A stretch of DNA of 64,000 bases from Filosporella fistucella (taxonomy: Eukaryota; Ascomycota; Leotiomycetes; Helotiales), in assembly GCA_030077755.1 (NCBI GenBank), contig JAQJZZ010000008.1, forward strand, positions 4,340,001-4,404,000, given 5' to 3'. Below the pieces are notes generated by a model, which was not told where the DNA came from, made no database searches, and saw nothing but the letters and a program-made list of their open reading frames with translations. The position numbers and the translations under genes were made by a program. Below are positions 33,581 to 44,614 of this stretch, one piece after another (the first letter of the stretch is position 1; the number at the start of each line of letters is the position of its first letter).

Positions 33581-34325
33581 ATGGGACGCTGGGGTGAACT
33601 TTTCTTCGAAGGAGACAGTGATCTTGATCTTGCATCTGACATCTCAATGCATGCTGGAATTGAGCTCTACAATTACGAGGTCGATCCTAAAGATGCTGAG
33701 TACGAATCTGGTGGTAAAGGACAAGAAGCTACGCGCCAACATCTGGACAGCGGTGTCTTCACACAATTGTTTGAGAAGTACCGCCGGGGAGATGGGGTTG
33801 ACTACATATACGAGAAGGAGCTTTACTTGATTCTTCTGAGTACGTGGATCGCCTTCACTCTCTACAGCGATCTTTGTGCTTGCAATAATACTTGCTAATA
33901 CGTTCATGCTAGCTGTCCTTGGAATGCGTCTTGGCGTAACTATTAGTCCTGATCAGATGGCCATCTTGCGGTCTTTATCTCCAAGAGTCTCTCCAAAATA
34001 TTCCTTGCCATTGGCAGATTCCGGATTCCGAGGACCAATGAAAGATCAATTCGATACTGCTTTGAAGTTCTACAAGAACGGAGTACCATATGACTTCTAT
34101 GCTGATCGTTGTGAGGCACCCCATTGCCGAAAAGCAGTTGTGAACTTGGATGAAGGTGGTGGTTTGAAGAAATGCTCTAAGTGTCTTGAAGTCTTCTATT
34201 GTGGAAAAGAGTGCCAAACTTCTCACTGGTCCAACCATAAGAAAGTCTGCATGACTCCTGCTAAGAGAGCTGAGATTCAAGAGAAAGCATCAGGGGGTCG
34301 TGGCTGGATCAGCTTGAATGTCTAG
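33581..34325 (+). CDS. MYND zinc-finger protein
   Basis: Exons 33581-33839 and 33913-34325 flank a GTACGT...GCTAAT...CTAG intron, giving 223 residues. ATG 33581 (MGRWGELFFEGDSDLDLASDI) is the natural start; the frame extends upstream without another ATG. The C-terminal MYND finger is CEAPHCRKAV...KKCSKCLEVFYCGKECQTSHWSNHKKVC, with the C-x2-C, YC-x3-C and H-x3-C ligands in place; the first pair is spaced C-x4-C. The N-terminal 150 residues match the fungal MYND proteins that start MGRWG. MYND fingers mediate protein-protein contacts. A partner cannot be named. Confidence 0.9.
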
Positions 34326-35147
34326 GCATGGGAACTTGAGAGGAATGAGAGCTAGGTGGGGTATGCGGGGTATGACCAGAATTAGCACCTTGCATGTTGG
34401 CTGAAGTGTTGTCGTTGATTTGCGACGAAAGCTGTTTGTTTCATCGAGCAGTAAATTCTATGCTGGAAATGATGGAGGAATCGATGGAGGAATCTCTACA
34501 CAGTTAATTGCTTCTGATCATGCAAATATCACACCCATACTTTGAGTTCGCTCTTGTTTTTCTCGTTGAAGGTAATTCAACCTCTGAAATGATGGCATCT
34601 GTTCCTCTGCTTTTTGCCAAAAGACTCTACCAATCTCCTTGACCCACCAAACACTGATAGTCAATCCAGAACTGCTAATTGCTTCTTTTAGAGGGAAGAA
34701 TTTTATTCAATCTACCGGTTTCTCAAAGCGAGTATAACGCTAAAACAAAGCAAAGATACTTCTTTGAGAAAAATGACCTAGAATTTCTATTGTACGTACA
34801 AAAAGCTTTTTACTCCAAATCTGCGAATTACTCCTCCTAGACTAGGATTCTGTTTATTCTACGATTACCTTAGAGCGAGTATAATATCGAAATCAAACGA
34901 GTTTGCCAATTTGAGATAGATCTTTTATATTGTCTATTATTAGCGTGGATGTAATAATCTTTGACGGAGAATAGCCTCTTCTAAAAGAAGGATTTTGTTT
35001 AAAGTCATCTTGGAGACTTCTTCTCTTTCGATCTTTTAACCAAAATATATCCGCTCAATATAAGATAGCACTTAACTCTGGGGCTCAATCTCCTACTTTT
35101 AGTACTATAAATATAGATGACAAACCCGGTGAAATATAGCAAGCACA
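34326..35147. other. AT-rich intergenic region
   Basis: From about 34.68 to 35.08 kb the sequence is AT-rich with many short TATA and TTA steps, consistent with mutated repeat DNA. The phrase GCGAGTATAA occurs twice (34,729 and 34,876), hinting at an old local repeat. No gene is seen. Confidence 0.45.
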
Positions 35148-35553
35148 ATGGCGTCTACCCACAATAACGAATCGATCGATACCACCGCAGAAGAGTCAAA
35201 CTTGTCTCAACCCCAAACAGCCGTTTCAGGTGCCCTACTAGTGCAGCAAGCTGCAACAACATTTCATGGCTTCCCCCCTCCCCACTGAGATTCGGCTCAA
35301 GATATGGGCTTATTCTTTCCCTGGCCCTAGGACTATCAAGCTCTTTCAAAGTCGTGACACTCGCTATGAACGATATGCTTCTTCTCTGCAAGTTAATCAT
35401 GAATCTCGCACCGAAACATTAAAACATTACACGATTTATCCACAATTCAAGTGGAGTTTTATTGGACCAGGAGATATCCCCCAGATCGAGCCAACTTATA
35501 ACCAAGACCGAGACACATTACAAAGCATGAGCATTTTCTATGCCGATAATTGA
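35148..35553 (+). pseudogene. 2EXR domain gene fragment, frameshifted and truncated
   Basis: ATG 35148 opens a frame (MASTHNNESIDTTAEESNL...) that ends in a stop right after TTFHGFPPPH. One base off, the typical 2EXR start LPTEIRLKIWAYSFPGPR follows at once and runs to 35553 (VNHESRTETLKHY, NQDRDTL). The switch sits in a run of six C at 35,273-35,278, where one missing C would restore the frame. The 2EXR part then ends at about 95 residues, well short of the family. Together this marks a pseudogene. Confidence 0.75.
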
Positions 35554-36461
35554 CAAACAAGCTTGTCGGTACATCGGGTCATTGATGATTCTCACTGGAT
35601 TTTTAGGTCTCGGGGTTTATATCGCAATCGTCGTATCCTGACGGACCTTGAGCAAGATTGCAGATCCAGGAAAGACTTGGACAATTAATATGAAAATTGC
35701 AAAAATGGCCCTCGTAAAAGCAATCAACAAATAGTTTATCTGATTACTATACAACGCAGAAAGCTGAGAGTTCATATTTTCTTGGTAATCGTCTTTTTCC
35801 TCGCCTGATTATTGGCGGTAAGGGCCTTGAAATACAGCATCGCTGCAGACGTATCCTGGAGTTTACAATGGCACGATATTCACAGATATATCCAGGTCAT
35901 TTCCTGCAACCGAGATCACTAATCATTGCATTGCTAAGCCCCTCATTTTGCCTTCCGAGGTGATGAGGCAGCCGAATCTCATGCGGAGAACATGAGAATA
36001 CCGACAAAAGACATATTGTATTTGTTTTGAAAGAAAATGTTTTAAACTACTATTCTGGATATAAGAATTCAGTAATATACCGCATGGTTTAATCTTTCTG
36101 TCCCAGTCCTCCCTGCGTCCATTCTTATGAGCTTGTTAAAGACTGTCAACACCCGGCAAGTTTTACGATTGATTAATAATCTCGAGATTTGATATTTGAA
36201 GCCTATCCTTCTAAAGAAATTGGACGAAACGGGTGATTAGTATAGAAAGATGCTTAGTGTAATATTGCTTACAAACTGATGCTATATTCATATGTCTCTA
36301 GCTTCTTAAAACCACCAATTTTGGATTAAAGACTTGAACTCCTCTTCAGTATTTAAATTCTGAGGCTCCTCCGGTCTTTCAACATTGTTCTCAATTCTAT
36401 GCATATATATCTTATCGTATTACTCCTTTCATACATTTACTTTTTACAATCTGAGAAAATT
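35554..36461. other. intergenic region, no intact gene
   Basis: Partly AT-rich. A short frame after 35,569 (SVHRVIDDSHWIFRSRG) could be a leftover of the 2EXR gene but is too short to call. Confidence 0.4.
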
Positions 36462-37573
36462 ATGAGTCAAAAAGCTCTTGTACTTCGCGAGGTGGGCACA
36501 CCATTGGTTCTGGGTGACCGTCCAATTCCTCAACCTGGTCTAAGCCAGTTGCTTGTCAAGGTCCTGGTCGCTGGGCGTGGGTTTGACAACTGATTCCGTG
36601 AAACTGCAGCGATGCTAACATGCTCCATATAGTCAATCCTCATGATCAGAGAACTCGCGATGCCGGTCTTTTCGTCACGAGCCTGCCTTATGTTCTTGCT
36701 AGCGATCTAGTCGGAGAGGTTGTGACTGTGGGAAGAGGAGAGTACTCTTCGAAATTTGTCGTTGGCGACCATATATTTGGGCATACATCAGTCAAGGATG
36801 GTGATGCCAATGATTTCAATGCTCTTCAGCAATACGCTCTTGCAGACGCGCGATTCGTTGCCAAAGTGGCAGATACCGGTTTGACAGACGATGAAGCATC
36901 AACAATACCAGTCATCGTGTTGGCTGGATTCATTGCTCTCTTCTCTAGCTCTGGTCTTGGTCTTCCACCACCGTTCTCGCCAGAAGCAGACTCGTTCAAC
37001 TTCGCGGCCTCCACTCTTCTAGTCATTGGGGGCGGTTCTAACACTGGAAGGGCCACAATTGAATTGGCAAAATTGGCAGGGATTGGACGAATCATTACAG
37101 TTGCTGCGGCTCACAATAAGGCCGAGCTCAAATCTCGAGGGGCTTCCCATGTGGTAGACCGACACGCTGCCGATGTATTGGAACAAGTCCGGGCTATCAC
37201 TGGAGATGATTTAATCTATGCTATTGACACGGTGAATACAAGTCAAGATCAAGAGCTTGGCGTCGCTGCACTTTCCAACTCGAAGAGAGGCACACTTATT
37301 ACGCTCCGTCGAGCTGAAGGAGAATTTGATCCTGACAGAATTGGTCCGAAGACGGCGGGATATGAGCGTAGGTTGGTGATGGGTATCTCACCAACACACC
37401 CGGAAGTGACAGTGGACTTCTGGAGGGAAGTTCCTAACTGGCTTAAAGGTGGGAACGTCAAGCCGAGCAGTAATAAGGTAGTCAAAGGCTTAGATGCTGA
37501 TGCTGCAAACAAAGTTCTGGATAACTACAGGGACGGGAAGGTAGCTAGAATCAATGTACACCCATGGGCATAG
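36462..37573 (+). CDS. medium-chain dehydrogenase/reductase (zinc-type alcohol dehydrogenase-like, quinone reductase group)
   Basis: Exons 36462-36576 and 36633-37573 join across a GTGGGT...GCTAAC...ATATAG intron to 351 residues (VAG|LNPHDQRTRDAG). ATG 36462 (MSQKALVLREVG) is the standard start of this family; the frame is open further up but only through an AT-rich leader. The GroES-like domain contains VLASDLVGEVVTVG and VGDHIFGH. The Rossmann domain has LLVIGGGSNTGRATIELAKLAG, a dinucleotide-binding variant (GGGSNTG). Zinc ligands of classical alcohol dehydrogenases are missing, as in fungal enoyl reductases and toxD-like members. Substrate unknown. Confidence 0.88.
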
Positions 37574-38154
37574 AGAGTATATGATGAGCACAAATTTCAT
37601 ATTCTCAAATTGAAGATGCCGGAATTCTGAGACCTCGTGATGATTGAACTTAGAACGGCGTATGGTTATTTGTGCTCTTCTTCTGGTCCAAATTATATCC
37701 TCAGGGCAATCTATCTTCGTTTCCATGGCATTGATGGGTAAATAACGGCGATGCAAGCTGAGATGAAGGTGTTGGTGATTGTGATGATATTCCAGCAACT
37801 CACTGACAAAATTACAATCAAACCCCACCAAAAGCGCCAAAGTGCTTTGCACCTACACATATGTACATGTATGAGGAGCACGAGAACCATGGTGAGCGAA
37901 TGAAGGATCAGAATTCATTGTCAACTGCACGTTTCGAGATTGCCCGAGCTCGCCGCCCCACGAAGTCGATGAGACAATTTAGTCTCTAATTTAATAATCC
38001 GGGAGAAGCAAAACGATTTAAGCTTTACCAAATAATCAGATTGTTTCTGTTGTGTATGACTATCTAACTTGATTTTCTCCAAAGACGTAACACCAACTGA
38101 CAAGGGGAGCCTAGATTGAACCATACAACTCTTGCTTCCTCTGTTCGAATCAGT
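37574..38154. other. convergent intergenic region, no gene seen
   Basis: Between the 3' ends of two oxidoreductase genes. No supported frame. Confidence 0.45.
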
Positions 38155-39162
38155 CTACTTTGAATCTTCCAGGCCCACCATCTTCAGTGAGTCTTCCCAG
38201 AGACGAGCCTCTCTCTCGGGGTCATAAGCATGCCCCGCAAACCCTGCACCAGTGATCTCGTGATTATCGTTTCCACGGGTTGTTCGCCCACACTCTGCAA
38301 GATATTCTCCACCCATCTTCTCCCACTCCTTCCCAATCGCAGCCCACACAGTCGTTGCGGCGCCTTGCTCCGGAGACTTCATCATCTTGTACGCTTTTTC
38401 ATCGCTTTTGAGGGTCTCTATCACTGTCGGATCCATGTGCTGCATGAGCGCCGTTGCAATCATGCCAGGATGAACACTAGTTGCGTGAAGGTCTTGAGAC
38501 CCGTAGCGCCTTTCGATCTCGTTGGCCATGTAGAGATTGGCGGTTTTGGATTGTCCATATGAGACCCAGTCGTTGTACTCGGACTTTTCAAAGTTGTAGT
38601 CGCCCGACTCGTTGATCGGGGCTACGTGATGCGCAGAAGAAGAAAGGTTGACAACTCGAGATGAGAACTCAGCGCTAGCGCTGGCGAGGAGAGCTGGCTT
38701 CAAGAGCTCAAAGAGCAAGAAGTGGGCAAGATGATTGACTCCAAACTGCTTTTCAAAGCCGTCTTTCGTGTACTCTAACTTGGGTAAAGCCATGATACCG
38801 GCGTTGTTAATAAGGATATTGACTTTGTTGTTCGACTTCTGAAGAATGGCTTTTGCAGCATCGCGCACGCTGTTTAAGGATGTGTTGTCCATCTCAACGA
38901 GCTCAATACGCCCTGGCTCAAGGACATTGTTCAACGCAGTTTTGGCTTTGTTCAGATCTCGTGCCGTCAGAAAAAGTTTTGCTCCAGTCAAAGACAGCAC
39001 ACGAGCTGTTTCGATTCCTATTCCAGATGAAGTGCCTGTGATGACGATAACTTTGTCTCCTAGCTTGCCCTCAACTCCTTCGTCCTTGAGAATTTGGAGA
39101 GCTGTCGGACGAGCATCTCCTGGGCCGGTAGGATTGAGATGGGCTGCAGCGTATCGTGACAT
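38155..39162 (-). CDS. short-chain dehydrogenase, retinol dehydrogenase/WWOX-like
   Basis: A 335-residue intronless frame from ATG 39162 (MSRYAAAHLNPTGPGDARPTA). A longer frame upstream has an extra in-frame Met, but the family begins here. Cofactor motif TGTSSGIG lies at about residues 43-50. NNAGIM and the catalytic YGQSK follow, with SSSAHH before them. The closing segment has typical AECGRTT and DPEREARLWEDSLKM. The enzyme should use NAD(P)(H) on an alcohol/ketone of unknown identity. The 3' end faces the medium-chain dehydrogenase gene. Confidence 0.9.
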   Translation of the reverse strand: MSRYAAAHLNPTGPGDARPTALQILKDEGVEGKLGDKVIVITGTSSGIGIETARVLSLTGAKLFLTARDLNKAKTALNNVLEPGRIELVEMDNTSLNSVRDAAKAILQKSNNKVNILINNAGIMALPKLEYTKDGFEKQFGVNHLAHFLLFELLKPALLASASAEFSSRVVNLSSSAHHVAPINESGDYNFEKSEYNDWVSYGQSKTANLYMANEIERRYGSQDLHATSVHPGMIATALMQHMDPTVIETLKSDEKAYKMMKSPEQGAATTVWAAIGKEWEKMGGEYLAECGRTTRGNDNHEITGAGFAGHAYDPEREARLWEDSLKMVGLEDSK

Positions 39163-40068
39163 CGTGATTGAATGAATGAGTAACTTGGCAAATTTTAAAT
39201 CTAAGTAATGGTTTAGATGAAAATGTATCTGGTGTGTCTTGATTTCATTTTCGGGGAGCATGGATAAACTATTTATATTTTACTATTTGGTGTTTAGATT
39301 TCTGGAATTCTTGAAGCATTTGTTACTACAACTAACATTTCGGAACATGAAATGCCCCCAGTGGATTGAAAACCTGTCGTTTGGGGTTTGAAACTTAAGC
39401 ATATCCTTATATCGTGTGCAACGAGTTGAGGAATCAAGGCTAGAGGGGTCCTCGCATTAGCATAATATCCTAATAGCGTGACTATTATGGTAAGGCAAGT
39501 GGCATTTTTGAGTTTCGCTGCCGTTTGCCAACCCAAGTTACAGCTTCAAAAAGTCTACTTGCTTTGAAATGTGAAATTAGATGTGATTTGTAATTAGACT
39601 AGGGGATCAAAAGCTCTGTCCACTCGGGAATTGAAGGCATTTCAACCGCGGCCCCACCACCAACCAGGATCATATGCTGAGCCTAGAATACCTCATGTAC
39701 TTGTACTTGTACAAGGTACCACTAGCTTCCCCATTGGTATCACTCTTTATAAGGATATCAGTCTGCACATCTCTCCGTCTCCGACTTTTAAATTTTATCG
39801 CGACCACATCACTATCATAACCAAATTCAACTCGTTGCAACCTAGAATCTATCTGCCCAGATTCTATTGCAATCTTACCTAAATCCCGGCATAATTCACT
39901 CTTACTCTACCCCGGCATTTATCTCGTTGGCAGGCAACTTTTGGCCCTTCAAGCCACAATTTTATCACTACATCTGGTTCACTGGCGAGCTAGTGTATCA
40001 TCCTTATACTCACTTCGCTTTGTGATTGCCGCTTGCATCAAAGAAGAGACAAGCCCAAACAGCGGACG
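39163..40068. other. divergent intergenic region
   Basis: Promoter region of the short-chain dehydrogenase (minus) and the CENP-B/DUF3425 gene (plus). The palindrome CTTGTACAAG sits within GTACTTGTACTTGTACAAGGTAC at about 39,698-39,720. No gene is seen. Confidence 0.4.
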
Positions 40069-41352
40069 ATGGGTTCTTCCAGGGCCGCAATTCCCCACTC
40101 ACAACGCATCGCTCTGCGCCGCTATTATCAGACCACTGAACCAAAACCATCTCATGCTGCTCTCAAAATATGGTTCAGGACTCATTTCGGCCATGAGATC
40201 AGTCAGTCCATTATCAGTCGAAGCCTAAGTGATAGTTTCGCTTATCTTGACGTCTTCATTCCAACACGCCAAGTCGTTGAGCCAATCCCTAAGTTCCGTA
40301 TACGAAGCTGCCAATGGCCTTGGTTAGACTCGCTGCTCTCCGAATGGCTCCAAGTAGTAGAGGCCCGATCAGGTAAAGTGCCAGACGAGGTCATCAAGAG
40401 CAAAGCCAGGCAAATATGGAAAGATTCAGACAAGTCCCAGGATTTAGCAATGCCAAAATTCTCCTCCGGCTGGGTTACCAAATTCAGGAAAAGAAATCAA
40501 ATGCGCCATCAGCCACACCCAGACCGACGCCATACAACAGCGACAGCAGCCCCTCTACTTACAAGCTCATCGTCATCACATACTACTCCTGTGGAGACCC
40601 TCGAACAAGCTTTTCTTGTATCTACAACCCCTCCAAAGGCAACCACAAGGCATGTTCCTACCAACAATACCAGCCCCAACTCCAGATTTAGCACGTCGAC
40701 CTCTCCCACTCTCTCCTCTGATCATCTAATTCACCTTATTCAACACAATGTCTTCCGAGCCTTAATATCCAATAAATCTCTACTTCGTACTACATCGAAT
40801 CTTGTACATGTTCCATATCAAGCTACACTTGCCAATGAATCCGCTGCACGGCTCTGTGGCGGCCTAACAGTCATCCGCCCACTTTCTGATCATAATATGC
40901 CTATTTCACTATACCCAACGCTGCTACAGATGAATTGTGTTCACACAAGCTGGATCGATATGTTCCCTTTCCCTAAATTTCGAGATAACCTCATCAAGAA
41001 AGGTGTGGGTTTTGTTCCTGAAGAAATGATCCAGGACCTCTTTGGTGATATATTTCCAGACTTTGTCGCACAGGTCCCTTGTCGCAATGGGACTACACTA
41101 CTATCAATACCGACGATGACGCCTAGAATGGGGGGTGCTAGCAACGATAGAGAGGTTGAAGATTCAGATGATGTCACAGCCGGGCGAAGATGTTTGATTA
41201 CCTGGGGTGATCCATGGAAGATTGAAAGCTGGGAAGTCACGCCTGGATTTTTGGAGAGATGGGGATGGACATTGGAAGGATGTGATGATTTGATACAAGC
41301 AAGCAATCGATGGCGGACATTGAGAGATGAGGAAGTTATGAAGTTTCGTTGA
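40069..41352 (+). CDS. CENP-B-type HTH protein fused to a DUF3425 domain
   Basis: A 427-residue intronless frame from ATG 40069 (MGSSRAAIPHSQRI). Residues about 5-60 form a Psq-like HTH (IPHSQRIALRRYYQTTEP...SQSIISRSLSDSF). Residues about 80-145 form a CENP-B/Tc5 HTH (WLDSLLSEWLQVVEARSG, VIKSKARQIWK, SSGWVTKFRKRN). Together they make the DNA-binding half of a pogo/Fot1-class transposase. No DDE catalytic domain follows. After a Ser/Thr/Pro linker, residues about 235-427 carry the DUF3425 pattern (HNVFRALISNKSLL, SWIDMFPFPKFRDNLI, ITWGDPWKIESWEVTPGFLERWGWTLEGC, ASNRWRTLRDEE). That domain normally follows a bZIP in fungal regulators. It is probably a transcription factor with a domesticated transposase DNA-binding module. 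Confidence 0.85.
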   Translation: MGSSRAAIPHSQRIALRRYYQTTEPKPSHAALKIWFRTHFGHEISQSIISRSLSDSFAYLDVFIPTRQVVEPIPKFRIRSCQWPWLDSLLSEWLQVVEARSGKVPDEVIKSKARQIWKDSDKSQDLAMPKFSSGWVTKFRKRNQMRHQPHPDRRHTTATAAPLLTSSSSSHTTPVETLEQAFLVSTTPPKATTRHVPTNNTSPNSRFSTSTSPTLSSDHLIHLIQHNVFRALISNKSLLRTTSNLVHVPYQATLANESAARLCGGLTVIRPLSDHNMPISLYPTLLQMNCVHTSWIDMFPFPKFRDNLIKKGVGFVPEEMIQDLFGDIFPDFVAQVPCRNGTTLLSIPTMTPRMGGASNDREVEDSDDVTAGRRCLITWGDPWKIESWEVTPGFLERWGWTLEGCDDLIQASNRWRTLRDEEVMKFR

Positions 41353-42075
41353 TAAGGAGGTATGTTGGCTGTTTGAGTACCCAACAACTACCTTCTGTCA
41401 GAATAAAACTGTCTCGCCTCTAGGAAGGAAATTATATCTATAATTGACTTCATTCTTAATATTGAACCAGCGTAGAAAGACATCGCTATGTTGAATAGTG
41501 TTATTTAATTACGTATAATTCTCAGAGCCTCTCTGCTAGAAAAGCCTGGGCGGACCTTGACAATGATATACCTTGTGACAATATCTCCCCGCATTTTCCC
41601 TTCTGCTCCCCACAAAAGAATATCCTTGCTTGCCGTTCACTTAATCAATTCTTATCTAGGATTGCTGCCAATACGGGCCTGCATATTAGCCTCACATAAA
41701 CTCCAGCCGTATCAAAAGCTATCATTTTAGCCGGTATATAAACATAAACAAATCAAATCAAGTGCTAAGCTTTCATAGCATCGGGATTGTTTCTGGAACT
41801 TAAGTTGAGTATATTGATTGACTACCTGAATAATAAGTGCCTAATCATATGGTCACATTGTAGAACAGGCTGGAAGATATATTGATTGAAGTCAATCATT
41901 TGGTGGGGAGGACATTTGCCAAATATGTTCAACTCCCCGAACCCATCCTCCCCATAGTGATGTGCGCAATACGACTGTAAATACTAAGAAGGAATATAAG
42001 ATAATACGGGAGAGCCCCACTGCGCGAAATTCATCTCATTCTCGACTACATCGTCATTGAAGAAAAGCCCTAATC
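41353..42075. other. AT-rich intergenic region, no gene seen
   Basis: Nothing coding is supported. The last 100 nt look like a promoter and leader of the DUF1996 gene. Confidence 0.45.
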
Positions 42076-43288
42076 ATGCAGCTCCTTTCTGCAACCGCCA
42101 TTGCGCTCTTCGCGCAACATGTAACCGCTCAGGCAATGATGCGATTTGCCTGCTCACAGCTTACTATCGAGAGACTGGACCCATTGGTAAACCCAGGATT
42201 GGCACCATCAACCCATCTGCATCAAATTGTAGGAGGGAACTCCTTCAACAGTACCATGGATCCAGCCAACCATGATCCACCTAAGATGTCAAGTTGTACT
42301 TCCTGTACTTTCTCCGAAGACTTTTCAAATTACTGGACTGCGGTGCTGTATTTCAAGGCAAAGAATGGGACGTTCAAGAGAGTGCCGCAGATTGCGAATC
42401 AAGGCTTGACGCAGAAGAATGGGATGGATATTTATTATATTCCTCCATATGATGGAAAGACAAAAGTTACAGCATTTCCACCGGTATGTTGAGAGTTGGG
42501 GTGCCTAAAATGGTGCTGATGAGTTTAGGGGTTCCGCATGTTAGCTGGAGATCCAATGTTGAGAACAGCCAAGACACAAAAAGGCATATGCCATCGCTGT
42601 TTCCCCAAGAATCAGTCTCCATTTGGTGGCGCACCATGTACCGGGTCAGATTCTGCAGCACTGCCAACTAAGCTTTGTGCTGGTGGGATTCGAAGCAGTG
42701 TCATTTTCCCGACGTGAGTTGATACCCATGTGTCGTTCTAATTCTGACAACCAAATAGATGCTGGGACGGAAAGACTCTTGACCCTCCAGACCACAAGTC
42801 CCACGTCGCATTCCCTTCAAGTGGCACCTTCGAGTCTGGTGGACCATGCCCTGCCACTCACCCAGTCAAGCTTCCTCAGGTCATGTATGAGATTCTTTGG
42901 GATACAGCTCAGTTCAATGATGCCAAAGACTGGCCTTCTGATGGTAGCCAACCTTTCGTCTACAGCACTGGTGATGCGTAAGTCATACCTATCTCAACTG
43001 ACTCTCGCTCACATGGTACAGAACTGGATACGGTCAACACGGTGATTATCTCTTCGGGTGGAAAGGCGATGCACTTCAGAAGGGTCTCGATGCTAGATGC
43101 AACCTCGACAAATGTACTGCACTTAAGTCACAAACACCGCAAGAAGCTATGAAATGTGTCAACTCGCAGATTGCTGTTGAACCAGTTGATGGATGTAAGC
43201 GGCCCAGTACAATTTATAGATAGAGATATACTAATACATTACAGGGCTCCCACAGCTTCCAGGTGGTTTGCCAGTTACATATGCATGA
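42076..43288 (+). CDS. secreted DUF1996 domain protein
   Basis: Five exons (42076-42483, 42529-42713, 42759-42977, 43022-43194, 43245-43288) join in frame to 342 residues. Donors are GTATGT, GTGAGT, GTAAGT and GTAAGC. A signal peptide ([20 protein letters not shown]) precedes [21 protein letters not shown], the diagnostic DUF1996 opening. THLHQIVGG and [21 protein letters not shown] follow, then [21 protein letters not shown] and [18 protein letters not shown]. These secreted fungal proteins are often near WSC domains; none is attached here. Biochemical role is unknown. The four-intron structure is clean and I see no lesion. Confidence 0.93.
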
Positions 43289-43564
43289 AGAACTAAAGGG
43301 CAATTTCAATCCCCAGGGGGTTTTCGTTCAAGGGGACTAGGTGAAGTAGCGGCAAGGAGTCTCATAATTTGTGGTACTGTAATAAAGTGGATATTATTTG
43401 ACAATGTAAAGCCGAGTCTCGTCCACAATTTTCTATTGAAGAGTCTATGGGAAAAAAATTCAGGTCCAAGCCTTAAAACGTCTCGGTGATAAATCCTCTA
43501 GCATCTCGACCGCCTTGATATCGACAACCCTGACAGGCAGCGCCTAATACATCCAACACCGCCC

Positions 43565-44614
43565 CTACATCACATGCTCTGTGATACAATCATCTCCAGC
43601 CCCTTCCAAAGGATTGAAATGCTCGGACCCTCCGAAATTTTCAGGATCCTCAGAATATCCGCCATTGTCCCAATCTCTGTCATCAGCTTCACCACTCATC
43701 GGAAACATTAGCATTATCATTGGCCCAAGATTACCCTTCTTCATCTGAATCTCAATTAGGATACACCAAGGTCCATGGAAGATTGATTCTGTCTTCAATG
43801 GCATCCTCGTCTTTGTGTAGGAACTCAAAGTGTGGTCTGTAGATGTCTTCGATTTTGACCCTTTTTTGTTCCTCGAAGATTGCCTGTGCGACGCATCTCC
43901 AACAACAAAGACAACACAGATTGCCACGCCATCCATTCGCAGTTATTATGACCTTTTCGAGTTTCATTTTCTCCAGATTGGTGAATAATGCCAACGACGC
44001 AACAACGGCTCTCCAAACTTTACCACGCCCTTTGAGAGCGGGATTGACAGTAGATAGACGTGCCCAGTGCAAATTACCAGTGTTCGAAGAGCATCCCTTG
44101 AGTTTGATTGCAATACTAGTCGCCTTTGACATAGCCACTGGCTGGCTTTTGAAAACGAACTCTGCCCAACCATCAGAAATACCCAGATCGTCTGTTTTGA
44201 TAGTGTCTCTGGAGGGGTTGAAGTAGATTGCACAATTTGCGGTTGGGAATCCCCTGAATATTCTACCTCCATTGCTCAAGATTGTGTAGTGAAGGAGGGT
44301 CTCTTTGCGGCTTTCCAAATTGACCAGAGAGCTTATGGGCGGTTTTGGGGTATCGACATGCTGCTGGTGAAAGGCATTGCCTTTTAGTGAGGAAGATGGG
44401 ACCCAAAGTACGTGGCCACGTGGGAGCGTCTGTCTCCAGATCTGAAGACGAATCTCAGTCGGCAAGGATTGTCGTTCAGGCTTTGGAGAAAAAGTTCGAC
44501 GGCTTGGTCTGGGAGTTCCGTAAAAGCCGAAAGGTTTGAGAGACTGTGCACAAGATTACTTTCAAGTAATAGAGAAGGTTATAGGGAGACTTACACGCTC
44601 ACTTCCTCGTGCAT
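43565..44614 (-). pseudogene. 2EXR domain gene, probable single-base frame break near its 3' end
   Basis: The minus strand reads LPTEIRLQIWRQTLPRGHVLW from 44465, with ISSLVNLESRKETLLHY and YFNPSRDTI, the 2EXR signature. It runs on to INLPWTLVYPN and a stop at 43,752-43,754. One base away an open frame continues (LIEIQMKKGNLGPMIML...GSEHFNPLEGAGD) to 43565, so a one-base change near 43,759-43,778 has probably cut the protein. At the 5' end the frame is open back to a TTTGCACAG-like acceptor at about 44,543. ATG 44614 (MHEEVS) could be the first exon, but its best donor (GTAAGT) is out of phase, so the start is uncertain. Confidence 0.65.

Noticed and set aside
28802..39162. A decarboxylase-like enzyme, a medium-chain and a short-chain dehydrogenase within 10 kb, a possible biosynthetic cluster.
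   Set aside because: No backbone enzyme (PKS, NRPS, terpene synthase), transporter or methyltransferase is present, and unrelated genes (F-box, MYND, 2EXR) lie between them.
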